Positions 11,293 to 23,524 are shown, numbered from the stretch's first letter. The stretch: DNA of 64,000 bases from Gentiana macrophylla (GCA_026214975.1 CM047814.1:16205541-16269540); one strand, 5' to 3'. Notes: generated by a model from the letters alone, not told the origin. Numbers and translations are program-made.

Positions 11293-12340
11293 GAAGCGTG
11301 AATCTTGTGCCTTTTGTTGCCTGTTGTAGAATTGAAGTATTACCTAATTGATTGCTGAGGGAACGGTGTAAATGTGACAAGAACTTGGATATTTGGCGAT
11401 TATACCATTCTCTTACACCGCAGAAATAGGAGGGATCTCTACTGAATGTTTTTGAGGTACTTTTATTTGACATTTTCAGTTTTATTTTTTATTATAAAGT
11501 TGCAAAAGCTTGCTTCTTGCTAACCTAACTTGTGGAGTTCCTTATCATAGAGCCCTTGAGTGAATATCTTGGATTTCTGTGAGTCATTGAAAAGGCAATC
11601 AAAATTTTTCGATAGGTTCAAGCCATTGAAACAGCATATAATAGAAATTTAAAAGGTTTTGTGTAGGTCTAAGTGGTTGGCGCCAGGGTTTATTAACCTT
11701 CTTACCCCCCTGCCTCTTCAAGGCTCAATGCTGTCCAATTCTTTATCCAATTCATGTTATCCAGTGGGAAATGGCGTCGTTGTAGACAGTAAACAACGGT
11801 GTTTCATTGCGTATTGAAATTTGAACGTTTTTTTTTTTTTTTTTTTTCCAGGTAAGAGAAAGAAAGTAAAACAGCCTACAAAAGCATGATGCATGATCTA
11901 TAAATTAATCTATATTTACAGTTATATATCTTCAGATTAAAACTAGACTCTGAGTTCATATTTTTATTCTGATTGCATTCATATTATCTTTAAATATACA
12001 TCTTCTTTTTCTGCTATGCAGGTGGTTGTGTGCGGTGGCAAAATTGGGGATATTCACACATGGCGGCAGGGAACAGAAAGGGCGGCCAAAAACCGTAATC
12101 GAGCTGAAGAGCAGTGGTGAAGGATTTAAACGGGGTTGCATTTTTGCTCTTGTGCTTTTCCCTTTTTTCTTTCTAATAGGTTTGGTTTTTCTCTTAGTTA
12201 ATTATTTTATTTAATAAACGTTCTATTGATTATGATATGTATATTTACCGTAAACAATGGTGATAATGTATTCATGAACTTTGGGTGGATTACCAAGTGG
12301 AATATGATAGGTCACTCTCCTACTCAGATCTGAAAAATGA
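11293..12340. other. Downstream region of the PPR gene
   Basis: This includes the 3' UTR of the PPR gene and intergenic DNA with a long T run (about 11829-11849). The only open frame of note is 12026-12214, listed separately. Confidence 0.4.
12026..12214 (+). CDS. Small ORF with one predicted membrane segment
   Basis: A 62-residue open frame with a basic first half and a strongly hydrophobic C-terminus (FALVLFPFFFLIGLVFLLV type) that could span a membrane. A sequence resembling a 3' splice site, CTGCTATGCAG, ends just before it at about 12021, so it could be an exon and not a free-standing ORF. I recognise no family, and the frame may be chance in AT-rich DNA. Confidence 0.2.
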   Translation: MCAVAKLGIFTHGGREQKGRPKTVIELKSSGEGFKRGCIFALVLFPFFFLIGLVFLLVNYFI

Positions 12341-12342
12341 TA

Positions 12343-12573
12343 CTACCTCCGGTCCAAAATATAAGTCACCGTTGACTTTGACACGCATATTAAGGAGGCG
12401 ATAACTAATCGAATTTTTACACTACCATGACGAAATTACCCATTGTTTACAATGCAATTGACTGAACAAGGGCTAGAGGGTAATTTCATCATGATAGTAA
12501 AAATTCGATTAGTTATCGCCTCCTTTACGCGCGCACAAAGTCAACGCATGATTTATATTTTTAACGGATGTAG
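12343..12573. mobile_element. Stowaway/Mariner-type MITE
   Basis: The element begins CTACCTCCGG and ends CGGATGTAG, giving terminal inverted repeats, and is flanked by TA at 12341-12342 and 12574-12575. Inner arms are also inverted: GCGATAACTAATCGAAT on the left is complementary to ATTCGATTAGTTATCGC on the right, so the whole 231 bp can fold into a hairpin. It has no coding capacity. Confidence 0.8.
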
Positions 12574-12724
12574 TATAATTTAGTTGTTAAAAATGTAAAA
12601 ATATTATTAATATTTCCACTCTATTTTTGAATTCGTTCTCATTCTCACCCATTAAAAAAAATTCTGAGTAGGCCACCAGGTAAACTTCTTAGGAGAGCAC
12701 AGCCTCTCTCTACAATTCTCTAGA

Positions 12725-12907
12725 TTGTTCAATTGCCTGATAATAGCTAGAGAAGGATTTGTCTTGCACACCTTCTCGTACCACTTAGATTTTGGTGACC
12801 CGGTGGAGGATATGGAACTTAAAGCAATTTCTTTGGGTTTGGCAGAGGCGCGGCACTTAGGGATTCGTCGGTTGGAGGTGGAGAGTGATTGCTTGGCGTG
12901 CATATAG
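12725..12907 (+). pseudogene. RNase H-like fragment (LINE type)
   Basis: A 60-residue frame contains MELKAISLGLAEARHLG and RRLEVESDCLA, which match the RVT_3-type RNase H domain found at the end of plant LINE reverse transcriptases and in isolated host-like copies. The frame stops at 12905-12907 before the rest of the domain. No RT or poly-A tail is seen nearby, so this is a relic. Confidence 0.5.
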
Positions 12908-12910
12908 CGC

Positions 12911-14685
12911 ACTTTCGATTTACTGGGGAGGATCTCACCGCTCGGGGTTGCTTACTTCAGGTTTATATCAATCTTTAGGGAATAATGTAGTTAATTAAAT
13001 TGCTCAAATGAAAAACTTAAATTGCTCAAATGTTTATAAATTTTTTTAATTTCGGTTTTTATCATTTAATTAAATTTCTTTCTTCTTCTTCTTCGTGTGT
13101 TTCTATTACCTTCTGTTTTGAATTAAGTAATATTAAAAATCTTGTTACATGAATGTGGATGAATGTTGTACACTTTAGATTATAAAATTTAATTTAAAAT
13201 ACCCTTTAATTATCATTAATACAATATGAAAGTACTATACAAAAGGAGCTTGTGCTAAAAGAGACTTAAATTTTGGCAATTTGGGGCTGTTTCTCTGTTC
13301 TATTCTCAAACCGGGGGTAATCTTCTGCAACAACAGGTGTCGGAGATTAGGCCTGTGTCTTGCCCCCTATTGTCGTTGACTCTTGGTAACCAGTCTTCCA
13401 AACATCTGCCCCCACTGTCAAACAAATCCCACCTTCATCTGTCCACTCAATTCTTGATCAATGCTATTGGACACCAGAATGTCAGACGAGTGACATTTGG
13501 ACACACGACTCTCATCTAATGACCCCGTCCAACAAAGACTCTTTACCTAAGAATCGCTCCACAAGAACATATATAATGTGCTAGTCAAGTTGAATCATCT
13601 TATACAAAATGTTGTTGCATCGATCCATTGTTGATGAGACCAAAAGGAATGCAGCTATTTGACTGGATTTCGTGATAAGGATAGGTCTTTCTGCCCTGTT
13701 CCATCACATCTGGTGTCTGGAACTTTGAAAGCAACACATGTATTTCAGCAGGTTCAATGAAATCGAGTTGACTTGTGAAGGTAGGCCGCATACATTATGA
13801 TTTTTTACACCTCTTTGATGATTGATGTTCCTTGCTTGCTTTAGTCCTAGTTGTGTTTATAACTGATCAAAATGATGCATCAGTCTCTGAGGAATCCTGC
13901 AGGCTGCTTCTTGCTGAAATTTGTGTTCCGGTTGTTCCTCTTTCCATGGATTCTGTCAGACAGAGCTTCAGTGAAATATGCATGTAAAACTACATTACTA
14001 TTCACTCGAGCTTTACACAACAAAATAACAAAAAAAGTAGGCAATGTTCTGAAACGAGCCCATCAACACTGTAACATTGCATTGGTTTCTTACATCCCGC
14101 CTCCACCACCTGTCAGGCAGTCACCACCACCACTCGTCCAACCAACACTCACTGTGCCACTTTGTCACCTCCCATGGAATCTCGTCTATTTCAAGGGATG
14201 GAATCTTGTCCATTCCATTCCAGCAATTCCAAACGGGCCATAAGAGAACCCAGAAAATTAGTCTGACTAAGGGTGCAAGTACAAAGATTCCTAGAAATCA
14301 AAGTTGACATGTTTCATAAATTTAACCTTGAAGGACGTCAATGAGTTCAATCTGTATGATATATTCACCTATGGCTGTAAGAGTGTACCGTGTGCGCATA
14401 CACGCTCTTTCAAAGTCATTACAAAGACCCAAAAAGTAAAAGAATTTCTTCAAATACACTACTTACAAGCACACGTATTCTGCAACATTCGAATTCTGTT
14501 AACTGAATGGGGAGCCGGAACGCTTTTACAAAGTGAATATACGAGCACTTGCAATTATCAAGATCATTCAGACCAACTTAAAACACTCTGGAGCAGAATC
14601 TCTACACACATCTACAAAACAACGAATCTCTAAATTTTGCACTACGTTACTGCACAAACTTACAAATTCTCTATTCAAATTTACT
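12911..14685. other. Intergenic region, no recognised gene
   Basis: This lies between the two PPR genes, which converge here. Several short frames exist (for example 13872-14243 and 14304-14633 on plus, 13600-13791 on minus) but none shows a domain I recognise or a convincing splice context. The part nearest 14685 should hold the 3' UTR of the EMB2654 orthologue. Confidence 0.4.
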
Positions 14686-17600
14686 TTAAGGGGTTGATGG
14701 AGATTCTGTAAAATAGAGAAATGTAAAGTTTGAAGAGGTAAAAAAAAAAAAAAAACTTGTCAAAAGGAACTAATTCAAGTGCTTGGTAACATACCTATTC
14801 GCCTTTTTAAGACAACGCCATATTCAATTCCAGCACTTTTCTGACCAAAGGAGAGTACATCGTCATACATTTTAGTTGAGGGTTGAATTCCTTCATCCTT
14901 CATCCATTGCAATACCTGCATTAACTTTCCGCTTTAAACAACGTATGCAGTATGTAACCCATTAAAACAACCAAGACCCACTTGAAAAAACGGGTCTTTA
15001 AAACACATGCTACTTTCAGTCAGGTGATGTCGGGTGGAAACTCCTTTTCACTAGACCTTATTTGTCTATGACGAGCTTTTTATATACAAACATGCTCGAG
15101 CTAATAAAAGTATTGCTTCAAAAAAGGGACTACACATACTTTCAGTCATATCCGCAACATTAATCCACGCGAAACAAACACCTCAATCATACCTCTGTGT
15201 ATTTCCTCCAGTTTCCAGAAGTCAGGAGGTTCTTTAACAGAATAGAGTAAGTTGAGAAGTTAATTTCAGCTCCTGATGCCACCACCTTGTAAAACAACTG
15301 TTCACAACAGCCAAATTTAGTAACTTTATCTAACAACAAATGAACATGCAACGATCTTATAACAAAAATAAGTACATAGAACGGAATGTATTGTGGGCAA
15401 CATCACTATCTGATTGAATATATAGATTAAGGCACCGTTTACCTTCATCATAGTATCAACCTTTCCAGATTTTCCAACTGAGTTGAGAATGTGGTTTAGT
15501 GTGGCGACTGATACAGCAGGTAGCGAAGTCTCTATCATTTTAATAATTTCAGTCATTGTTCTCCAATCTCTCAATCTTCACCAATTGAGATAAAAACAAA
15601 AAAAAAAAAGTTAGCTAATTGCAAAATTGACCGGAAACACACAACACCCTCCGTGCCCTCCCCACAAAAAAAGGGAGGTTAGGCCTAGAATCATTAAGTA
15701 TTTTCTGGAGAGTAACTTACATGCTACATGCTGAAATCATCTCAAAGAAAACAGCATCAATAAAAGGGATCTTTTTGTCCTTCATAAGTTCCCCAACAAG
15801 CAAAACTTTATCCGGCTGGCAACCCTTGTTAAAAGCTCTCATGAGAGTCGAGCATACTACAGAATCTGGCTCAATGCCATTTGACTCCATTTCTTGAAAC
15901 ACAGCAAATGCCTTCTCCCAATTCTCTAGAACATGCGGAGATTGCATGGTACCCCTTCTCTAAGTTAAAGCCATTCAAATTGAGCAAGCATGCATGCTAG
16001 AAACACGACAATAGAATTGAATCTTACCCCCAACACTGTAAGCATGTAAGATTGCTGTGTACGCAATGACATCAGGATGAAAACCAGCCATCTTCATTGC
16101 AGAGAATGCTGATTCTGCTTCCGTAAGCTGACCCTGAAAAAAAAAAACGTTGATTTAGATGTAATTCGTGAAAGAATATTGTTCATTTAGATGTAGAGCT
16201 GGAATCACACATGTTTCATGCCTGTTTACTGTAGGCACAAACTACTGATGAATAAACCTCCTTTGACAAAGGGATCCCACGATATTTCATTTCATCGAGA
16301 AAATTAATTGCTTCGGTGTACTTTGACATCTTGCAGCAACCACTAATCAATACATTGTAAGTGACAGCATCAGGTTTAACTTTCTTTCTCTTCATGTTTC
16401 TGTATAAGCTAAGCGCTTTCTCATATTCGCCCACGTTCATATAACTTCCAATAGCGGAGTTATATGCAATTGTGTTGAACTCGATGCCACGTATCTCAGC
16501 AGCTCTCAATACTGAGTCAATCTTAACTTTTTGCCTACAGCGGCCACATGCAGACAACAACGTACTGATTGAAACAACGTTAGGCTGGATGCCATTTCTC
16601 TCCATCTCCTGAAGCACTTCAACAGCTTCAGCTATAAGCCCATTAGATCCATATGCATCGATTAGTACATTGTACGTGACCAGATTAGGAAACCGATTAT
16701 TTGCCTTCATCATCTCCATCATTTCTCTAGCTTTATCAGGCTTTTGTGATCTTCCATAGGCATTGATCAAAGATGTATACGAAACAACATCCGGCCTGAT
16801 TCCATTATGTTTCATTTCATGAAAAACTGATAGGGCATCTGAGCTCATCCCGTTTGAAGCAAATGCACCGATTAGTGCATTATATGAAACAACATTAGGT
16901 TTCAAACCTTCAGCAAGCATTGTACTGAAAACAGCCTTACAATTTTCAATCTGTCCAAGAACAGAGTACATATGCATTATGCTGGTGAATGTAACAACGT
17001 CAGGAAGACAGCTAGCCTTTTCTCTCTCATTGAGTTGAAAAGTTCGATGGCATTCTCACACTGTCCAAGCTTTATAAGGCAGTGTATAACAATATTCAGT
17101 GTAGTCGAGTCAGGACGTATATTTGTTCCTTTCATTAGTTCAAAGTACGATAGAGCTCTGGAATATTCACCCCCCTTTTTAAATGCAGATAGCACGATAT
17201 TGTGCGTCACCAGATCGGGACCAACTCCATTTTCTGTCATTTTCTTGCAAACCTTAAGAGCTTCCCTCCAATTGCCACTGGATCCACATGCACTGATCAA
17301 GTTATTATACGTTGAACGGCTTGGAGGTATCTGCATAGTAAGTAAAGGACATGTGAGCATCCCAACACACTAGTTATTACAGAACAGATAAACAACAGAA
17401 ATTCTTTATGTTACTCTAGGGTGTGACTTCTGAAAGCTTTCGAAAATAACCAGCAAATCACACACAGCCCGTCAACAAAGACCAATAAAGATAAAATCTT
17501 GAACTCATCCCGTCATTACACAGTAAAAATGATTGCATATATGTAGAAATAGAGAAAAGATTGAGAAAGAAAAGAAAACTCTTTCAATTGATTAAAACTG

Positions 17601-20600
17601 CTTATCGGGTGAGATAAGAGGAGAGTACAATAAATAGAAATGCCTCTAACGGCTAGAAACAAAAAAGCAGAAAGCATCCAACGGCTATGAACAGGAAAAA
17701 CAGTTTCCTGTTCATTAGTCTTACTTTAGATTAAAGACAAAGGGAACTAGAACTAATAACAAAAGTAATTAGCACTAGGAAAAAAGTACTAGACATTATC
17801 TAATACTAAAAAAAACATCTTTCAACACTCCCCCGCAAGTTTGATTGTAGATATTGATGCAGCCAAACTTGGAGTGAAGATGGTTAAAGACTTGAGTAGA
17901 CACAGCTTTTGTAAGCACATCCGCAACTTGATCTTGAGTTTTCACATGAACAAGGGTTATGTCCCCGTTGTCAACCTTTTTCCTTAGGAAATGTCTATCA
18001 ACTTCAACATGTTTGGTCTTGTCATGGTGAGTGGGATTTTCAGCAATACTTAGGGCAGAAGTATTGTCACACAGTATTTGGATAGGTTCAGGGATTTTGA
18101 AACCTAGCTCATTCAGCACCCTTTTTACCCAGATTCCTTCACAAACACCAAGGGCCAGAGCCCTTAATTCTGATTCTGCACTGCTCCTAGAAACAACATG
18201 TTGTTTCTTGCTTCTCCATGTAGTGAGATTGCCCCAAACATAAGTGCAGTACCCTGTTGTTGACCTTCCATTGGTTTGATCCCCAGCATAGTCAACATCA
18301 GTGTAGATCCTTACCCCCTTTGATGCATCCTTTTTGAAGAGGAGGCCTTGTCCAGGATTCTTCTTGAGAAATCTGAGGATTCTCTCAGCCACTTGCATAT
18401 GTCTTTCAGTAGGTGCATGCATAAATTGGCTGATCAGACCTACAGCAAAACAGATGTCAGGTCTTGTATGTGATAGGTAAATAAGCCTTCCCACAAGCCT
18501 TTGATATCTTCCTTTGTCCACAAGAGGACTATCAGGCTCAATCCCCAGTTTTAGACCAGGTTCAACAGGGGTTTCAACAGGTTTGCATCCCAACATACCA
18601 GTCTCCTTTAGGAGATCTAGGGTATACTTTCTTTGGGATATGGAGATACCCTCAGAATTTCTAGCAATTTCCATGCCAAGGAAGTATTTTAGATTTCCCA
18701 AGTTCTTAATTTCAAACTCAGATGCTAAAATAGATTTAATGTTCTTGATCTCATCATTATCATCTCCTGTTAAGATGATATCATCCACATACACTACTAA
18801 CACAGTAGTTTTTCCAGATTTGAACTTTGTGAACAAAGTATGGTCTGAATGGCATTGATTGAACCCATTCTTCTTCATAAAAGCTGTAAATCTACCAAAC
18901 CATGCTCTTGGGGACTGTTTAAGACCATAAAGTGACCTTTGAAGTTTGCAAACAGTCCCTTTCTCCCCTAGGTGCTCAAATCCAGGGGGGAGATGCATGT
19001 AGACTTCCTCCTGGATGTCCCCATAAAGAAAAGCATTCTTTACATCCCGGTTGGGTAAGTGACGATCAAGGTTGACTACAATGCTCATGAGGATTACGAT
19101 GGTATTTAGCTTGGCAGCGAGGGCAAAGGTTTCATGATAATCAATCCCATAGGATTGAGTGAAACCCTTGGCCACTAACCTAGCTTTATACTATTCGAGT
19201 CCCATCAAGATTGTATTTAACGATGAAAATCCACTTACACCCCACCTGGATGTTTCCTTTGGTAATGTAGTGATGCTCCAAGTTTTATTCTTTATGAGGA
19301 CATCCATTTCATCTTTAAGTGCAGTTTTCCATTCTGGGACTTTCATAGCATCATACACATTCTTTGGAATGTTAATATTGTCCAGACTGCATGTGAAGCC
19401 ATGAAACTGAGGTGAGAGTTGATCATAGGACATGAAGTTGTACAAAGGGTGTGCAAAGACACTTCCTTGTACCACTCCTTTGTGCTTTATGGTCTTTCAT
19501 CACAATCAGTTTGTTGAGTGGAATCCTCGGACTTGTCGGTGTCGAGGATCCTGATGCAATTCATTATCGTTTGAACCTCATTAGATGATCCATTCTCGAG
19601 GCCGAGATCATCTTTGGATTTTGGTGTGCGGCTTTCCTTTTCTGGTATACACAATGATGTTAGGATCACTTGTGTTATTGGTAGGACTGTAATTGTTTTG
19701 TTCCATGTTCCCTGTTTCAGGGAAAGAAGTCTCATTCTCTTGATCTCTAAGGTTTGGAGTTTGATTATCACCATCTCCAGGAACATTTATGTTCCAGGAG
19801 TTGTGATATTCATCAAATCCCTCCCCTTGAATCAGAGAGTTGTAGTAAGGTACATGTTCTGAAAAAGTAACATCCATAGTGGTGTACATTTTCCTTGTAG
19901 TAGGGTAGTAGCATTTGTACCCCCTTTTTGTGGAAGAGTACCCAACAAAGACACATTTCACTGATCTTGGATCAAGTTTACCCCTGTGTTGTGAATGAAC
20001 ATGTACAAAACATGTACTTCCAAACACTTTCATGGGGAGACTGCCAAAGAGTTGTGATGTAGGGTAGCTTTCTTTGAGTACTCCTATTGGAGTTTTAAAA
20101 TTTAGGACCCTTGATGGCATCCTGTTAATCAAATATGTAGTTTGTAAGAACGACTTTCTCCCCAAAGGTATTTAGGAACATGCATAGTGAACATAAGGCT
20201 TCTGGCCACGTCCAAAAGGTGCCTATTTTTCCTTTCTGCTACCCCATTTTGTTGGGGTGTATCAACACAGGTACTGAGGTGAACAATCCCTTGCTCAGAG
20301 AAAAAATTAGTGAGAGATCTTTCAAAGTATTATGTACCATTATCGGTTTTGATATTTGAACCTTAGTTTCAAAGCGATTTACGATCATGGCATAGAATTC
20401 CTTGAAGATCCCACCCACTTCAGACTTCTCCTTTAAGAGAAGCTTGACCAAGTGACTCTCTTTGTGGTCATCTATGGAAGCTTACAAACCATCTCTTTCC
20501 GGATGTTGTAGTCTTCTGTAGAAGGACCCCAGGATGTCACCGTGTATCATGGAAAAGATGTCTGAAGGAGTATAACCTCCACAAGGAAAGAGCGGATCCG

Positions 20601-23524
20601 GTATGCTTAGCAAGTTGACACACTTCACAATGAAGATCGAAATTTTCTTTCCATTAAAAAGATCAGGATACAAATTTTTCATATAAGTAAAGTTAGGATG
20701 ACCAAGCCTATAATGTAGTAACATAATCTGATTACAATTGGAAACAGAAATGTTAAAACTGGCTAGGCCTCTAGGAATATCTTCAAAAAACTTGTCAGTG
20801 AAGTGGGTCTTGAAAACAAGCAATCGAGAATAAGCTTTATAAGATCGCCAATCTCCTCTTGGAGCATAAATCCTCGAAACTTCTGACCATTAGAGTGAAA
20901 CAAAATAAAGACATTTTGAGTCCTTTACAAGTTTGCTAACAGACAATAGATTACATTGCAAGTTAGGAACATAAAGGACATTCTTTAGTGTTATTTGTTC
21001 ACTAATGACAACATTCCCTGTGCCAGAGACTTGGGAAGAAGTCCCATCAGCAATCTTAACAGTGTGTGGTGATTTACACTTGGTGATTTTGATAAAGAGT
21101 TCGGGGTTTCACTATATATTTGAGAGGGCCCCTGAATCAACAAGCCATATGTTCCTAACCACATGATTCTTGGTATAGGCATTAAAGCACACACTGCATT
21201 AGCCATCGTTATCGTTAGCCCCGAGGAAAAGTGGTCTGAGAAGTTTGAGCAGATAGAAGCTTTTTCAGAGCCTCAATTTGCTCTTTACTAAACTCATTTT
21301 CAGACCTATGTTCCTCAATGGTAGCAATTTTAGCAGAATTTTCATAATTTTTTGGTTTCCAGTTAGGAGGCTTGCCATGGAGTTTCCAGCAAGTCTCCTC
21401 TTGTATGACCGATCTTTTACAATGATCACACATAGGCTGATGTTCTTTTGTTTCGATTTTGATTGGGTGGGATTGAGGAGTACTCTTAGTAAAAAGAACA
21501 TTTGTTTTCCGAGAGATGTAGGAGGAGTAGTATTACTCGGCATGAGTTTCCTCCTACTCTCTTCATGTTTAACTCAAACAAATACTTCTTTGATAGAGGA
21601 GAGGTTTCTTACTCAAGATTCTCCCCTCACATCATCAAGGTTGGAATTAAGTCCCATCAGAATTTGAATATTCTTCTTTGATTTTTCAAAGACTTATAAG
21701 TCTTTGCATCATGCAGATCGCCAGAAATATTTTCCAAATTTATCTAAATTGTTACAAGACTTAGACAGAGAGTTGTAGAGCAGGTGGTGACACTTGAGAT
21801 CACCTTGCTTCATATCTTGTACCTTAGCTTCAATCTCATGGCGCAGAGATATTTTCATTTTTTGAATATAGCTCAGCGGCCCCATTCCATATCTCCTCAA
21901 GCAGGTGTCCATAAGAATGAAGTTCTCGTGAGATCGAGTGGTCATGACCCGGAAGAATTGCCATGACTTGGTACGTTGTCAACCCTCCACTTCTTGTAGT
22001 TGGGTTGACCTTTTCTGGTGCTTTGCTCTCTCCAGTAAGGAATTCTTCCTTGTCTCTCCCAGTGATAAGGAGTCTGATGGATCTAGACCACTGGAGATAG
22101 TTATCACCATTGAGTTTATGAGTGGAAAATGACATTATAGAGGGTTCAGTGGTCCAGGAAGAAGGATTTGAGGCTTCTTCCCTTGAGTTAACTCTCGAAG
22201 AATGCTCATTAGTCATTTTGAAGCGTAAAAATAATCGAAATTTTATGTGAGCAGTCTATGATACCATGTAGAAATAGAGAAAAGATTGAGAAAGAAAAGA
22301 AAACTCTTTCAATTGATTAAAACTGCTTATCGGGTGAGATAAGAGGAGAGTACAATAAATAGAAATGCCTCTAACGGCTAGAAACAAAAAGCAGAAAGCA
22401 TCCAACGGCTATGAACAGGAAAAACAGTTTCCTGTTCATTAGTCTTACTTTAGATTAAAGACAAAGGGAACTAGAACTAATAACAAAAGTAATTAGCACT
22501 AGGAAAAAAGTACTAGACATTATCTAATACTAAAAAAAACATCTTTCAACAATATATGCCAAGTACACAAAAACAAAAAACAAAACGTAAAAACAAAAAT
22601 TAGGGGATAAAGATGCAAATACATACAGCTGCACGAAGCATGTCTTCCATGATATTATAGGCCCAACGCCATTGACCAGCACGACCGTGCACATTAATAA
22701 GAGCATTGTACGTCTCAACATCTGGCTTGCATCTACCACAAAGCACCTAAAAGCAATCAGGTAAAGAAACACACGAAGAAGAAGAAAGAAACATGAACAA
22801 AGTTTCATCAATTATGTTCAGCCATTTTCAGGTCTAACCTCCACTTCTGCATCTCGAAGAACAATCCCCGTGCTTGGTCCACCCGATTATGTTTAGCATG
22901 TAATCTGATCATCATATTATAGATATCATTTCTTGCACAATACATTTTCTGATTCTTCATCCAATTAAACACATGGATGCTTCGTTCAATCAAGCCCCTT
23001 TGCGTTATTTCCTGCATTTCAATACCACGGAACATCAACATAATTGAACCCCATTACTAAATGAATAGCTGAAAAATGAAAATGAATGCAATCTCAAAAA
23101 ACAAGAAGACCAACAAACTAGTTCAAGACCCAACCTTTATAAGAACAGGAAAATTCTTGCGGGCGAACCGGCCGGCCCAGCGGTTCAATAGGCCTTCAAC
23201 ATCATCACCGCGTTTGAGCTCCATGATCTTCTCCACAACCTCGGAGATGGTCCAGTCCTCCTGGAACCGATCAATTTCGACCCGGAAACGATACCGTTTT
23301 GACAAGTCGGATGACCGAAGCCCGTTAATTTGTACGGACAAACTGTGTGTCCCTTTATCGTAGTCCACCTGGGCTGTTTTTGTTTCCTTGAAAGCTTCAG
23401 CATTTTTAGCCTTGCTACAATGGATTACAAGGATTTTGTTTGCTTGAACTGCTTTGAAAGTGGGTCGGATATTGAAATTCCGGTCAGGTGGATGGAAAAG
23501 TTCTGGGTGGTTTAAGGATGCCAT
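14686..23524 (-). CDS. EMB2654: EMB2654 orthologue, plastid PPR splicing factor
   Basis: Ten exons on the minus strand: 23135-23524, 22839-23011, 22627-22732, 16222-17330, 16028-16133, 15721-15925, 15443-15575, 15193-15297, 14795-14915 and 14686-14705. All junctions keep phase and the total is 822 codons if one lost base near 17016-17017 is restored, the length I recall for Arabidopsis EMB2654 (At2g41720). The N-terminal block FARKNFPVLIK is followed by tandem P-class PPRs (RSTYNNLISACGSSGNWREAL, then many PDVVSYTSLINAYG-like repeats). In Arabidopsis the protein is plastid-located, essential for embryos, and acts in trans-splicing of rps12 intron 1. Intron 4 begins with GC (16220-16221). Intron 3 (17331-22626) holds a 5.0-kb Copia element in the sense direction. 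The start is the ATG at 23524; the last exon is tiny and its end is the least certain part. Confidence 0.9.
16134..16221 (-). other. GC-AG intron (intron 4 of EMB2654)
   Basis: The exon ends AAACAG and the intron starts GCATGAAAC; it ends in a T-run plus CAG before GGTCAGCTTACGG. No nearby GT keeps the conserved reading SKQ/GQ. It is 88 bp long. Confidence 0.75.
17016..17017 (-). other. One-base frameshift in EMB2654 exon 4
   Basis: The minus strand reads AAAAGGCTAGCTG where the conserved frame needs one more base, most simply a third G. Upstream (..NSMREKR) and downstream (PDVVTFTSIMHMYS) are in different frames but both match the family. Either a disabling mutation or a homopolymer error. 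Confidence 0.8.
17542..17827 (-). repeat. 3' LTR of the Copia element
   Basis: 286 bp; differs from the other LTR by one extra A in the run near 17666. Confidence 0.95.
17796..21206 (-). pseudogene. Copia pol: protease, integrase, RT, RNase H (broken)
   Basis: From high to low coordinates: protease WLVDSGA near 21145, where the frame stops soon after; a GAG-pre-integrase block with HYRLGHPN near 20710; integrase pieces at 20165-20451 and 19608-20165 (PIGVLKESYPTSQLFGSLP type); then RT and RNase H in one 459-residue frame, 17796-19175. The RT has QMDVKNAF-like RDVKNAFLYGDI, SLYGLKQSPRAW and the catalytic YVDDIILTGDD; RNase H has YTDVDYAGD and SSAESELRAL. The last frame runs into the 3' LTR. 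At least four frame changes break the polyprotein, so no full product is possible as sequenced. Confidence 0.9.
17828..17839 (-). promoter_or_regulatory. Polypurine tract of the Copia element
   Basis: The minus strand reads CTTGCGGGGGAG next to the 3' LTR. Confidence 0.8.
21215..22216 (-). pseudogene. Copia gag, frameshifted
   Basis: The ORF opens at 22216 and shows the N-terminal gag pattern KLNGDNYLQWSRSIRLLI of Copia UBN2-type gag. It loses frame near 21840, continues in other frames through 21709-21945, and ends with a zinc-knuckle-like CDHCKRS...ETCWKLHGKP block at about 21370-21433. The nucleocapsid would package element RNA. At least two frameshifts separate the parts. Confidence 0.8.
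22250..22266 (-). promoter_or_regulatory. Primer-binding site (tRNA-iMet) of the Copia element
   Basis: The minus strand reads TGGTATCATAGACTGCT directly after the 5' LTR; the first eight bases match the 3' end complement of plant initiator tRNA-Met. Confidence 0.85.
22267..22551 (-). repeat. 5' LTR of the Copia element
   Basis: 285 bp, TG...CA. Near-identical to 17542-17827, indicating a recent insertion. Confidence 0.95.

Larger units (their letters stand above)
17542..22551 (-). mobile_element. Copia LTR retrotransposon in EMB2654 intron 3
   Basis: A complete 5010-bp element. LTRs lie at 17542-17827 and 22267-22551, both TGTAGAAATAG...TTTCAACA, differing by one A in a homopolymer. The TSD ATATA is at 17537-17541 and 22552-22556. 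On the minus strand the 5' LTR is followed at once by TGGTATCA (initiator tRNA-Met primer site), and a PPT (CTTGCGGGGGAG) precedes the 3' LTR. The gene order gag, protease, integrase, RT, RNase H identifies Copia. Several internal frames are broken. The element runs in the same direction as the host gene, so its termination signals could shorten host transcripts. Confidence 0.97.

Noticed and set aside
17542..22551. Copia LTRs as two independent insertions
   Set aside because: Shared TSD, PBS, PPT and ordered gag-pol show a single element.
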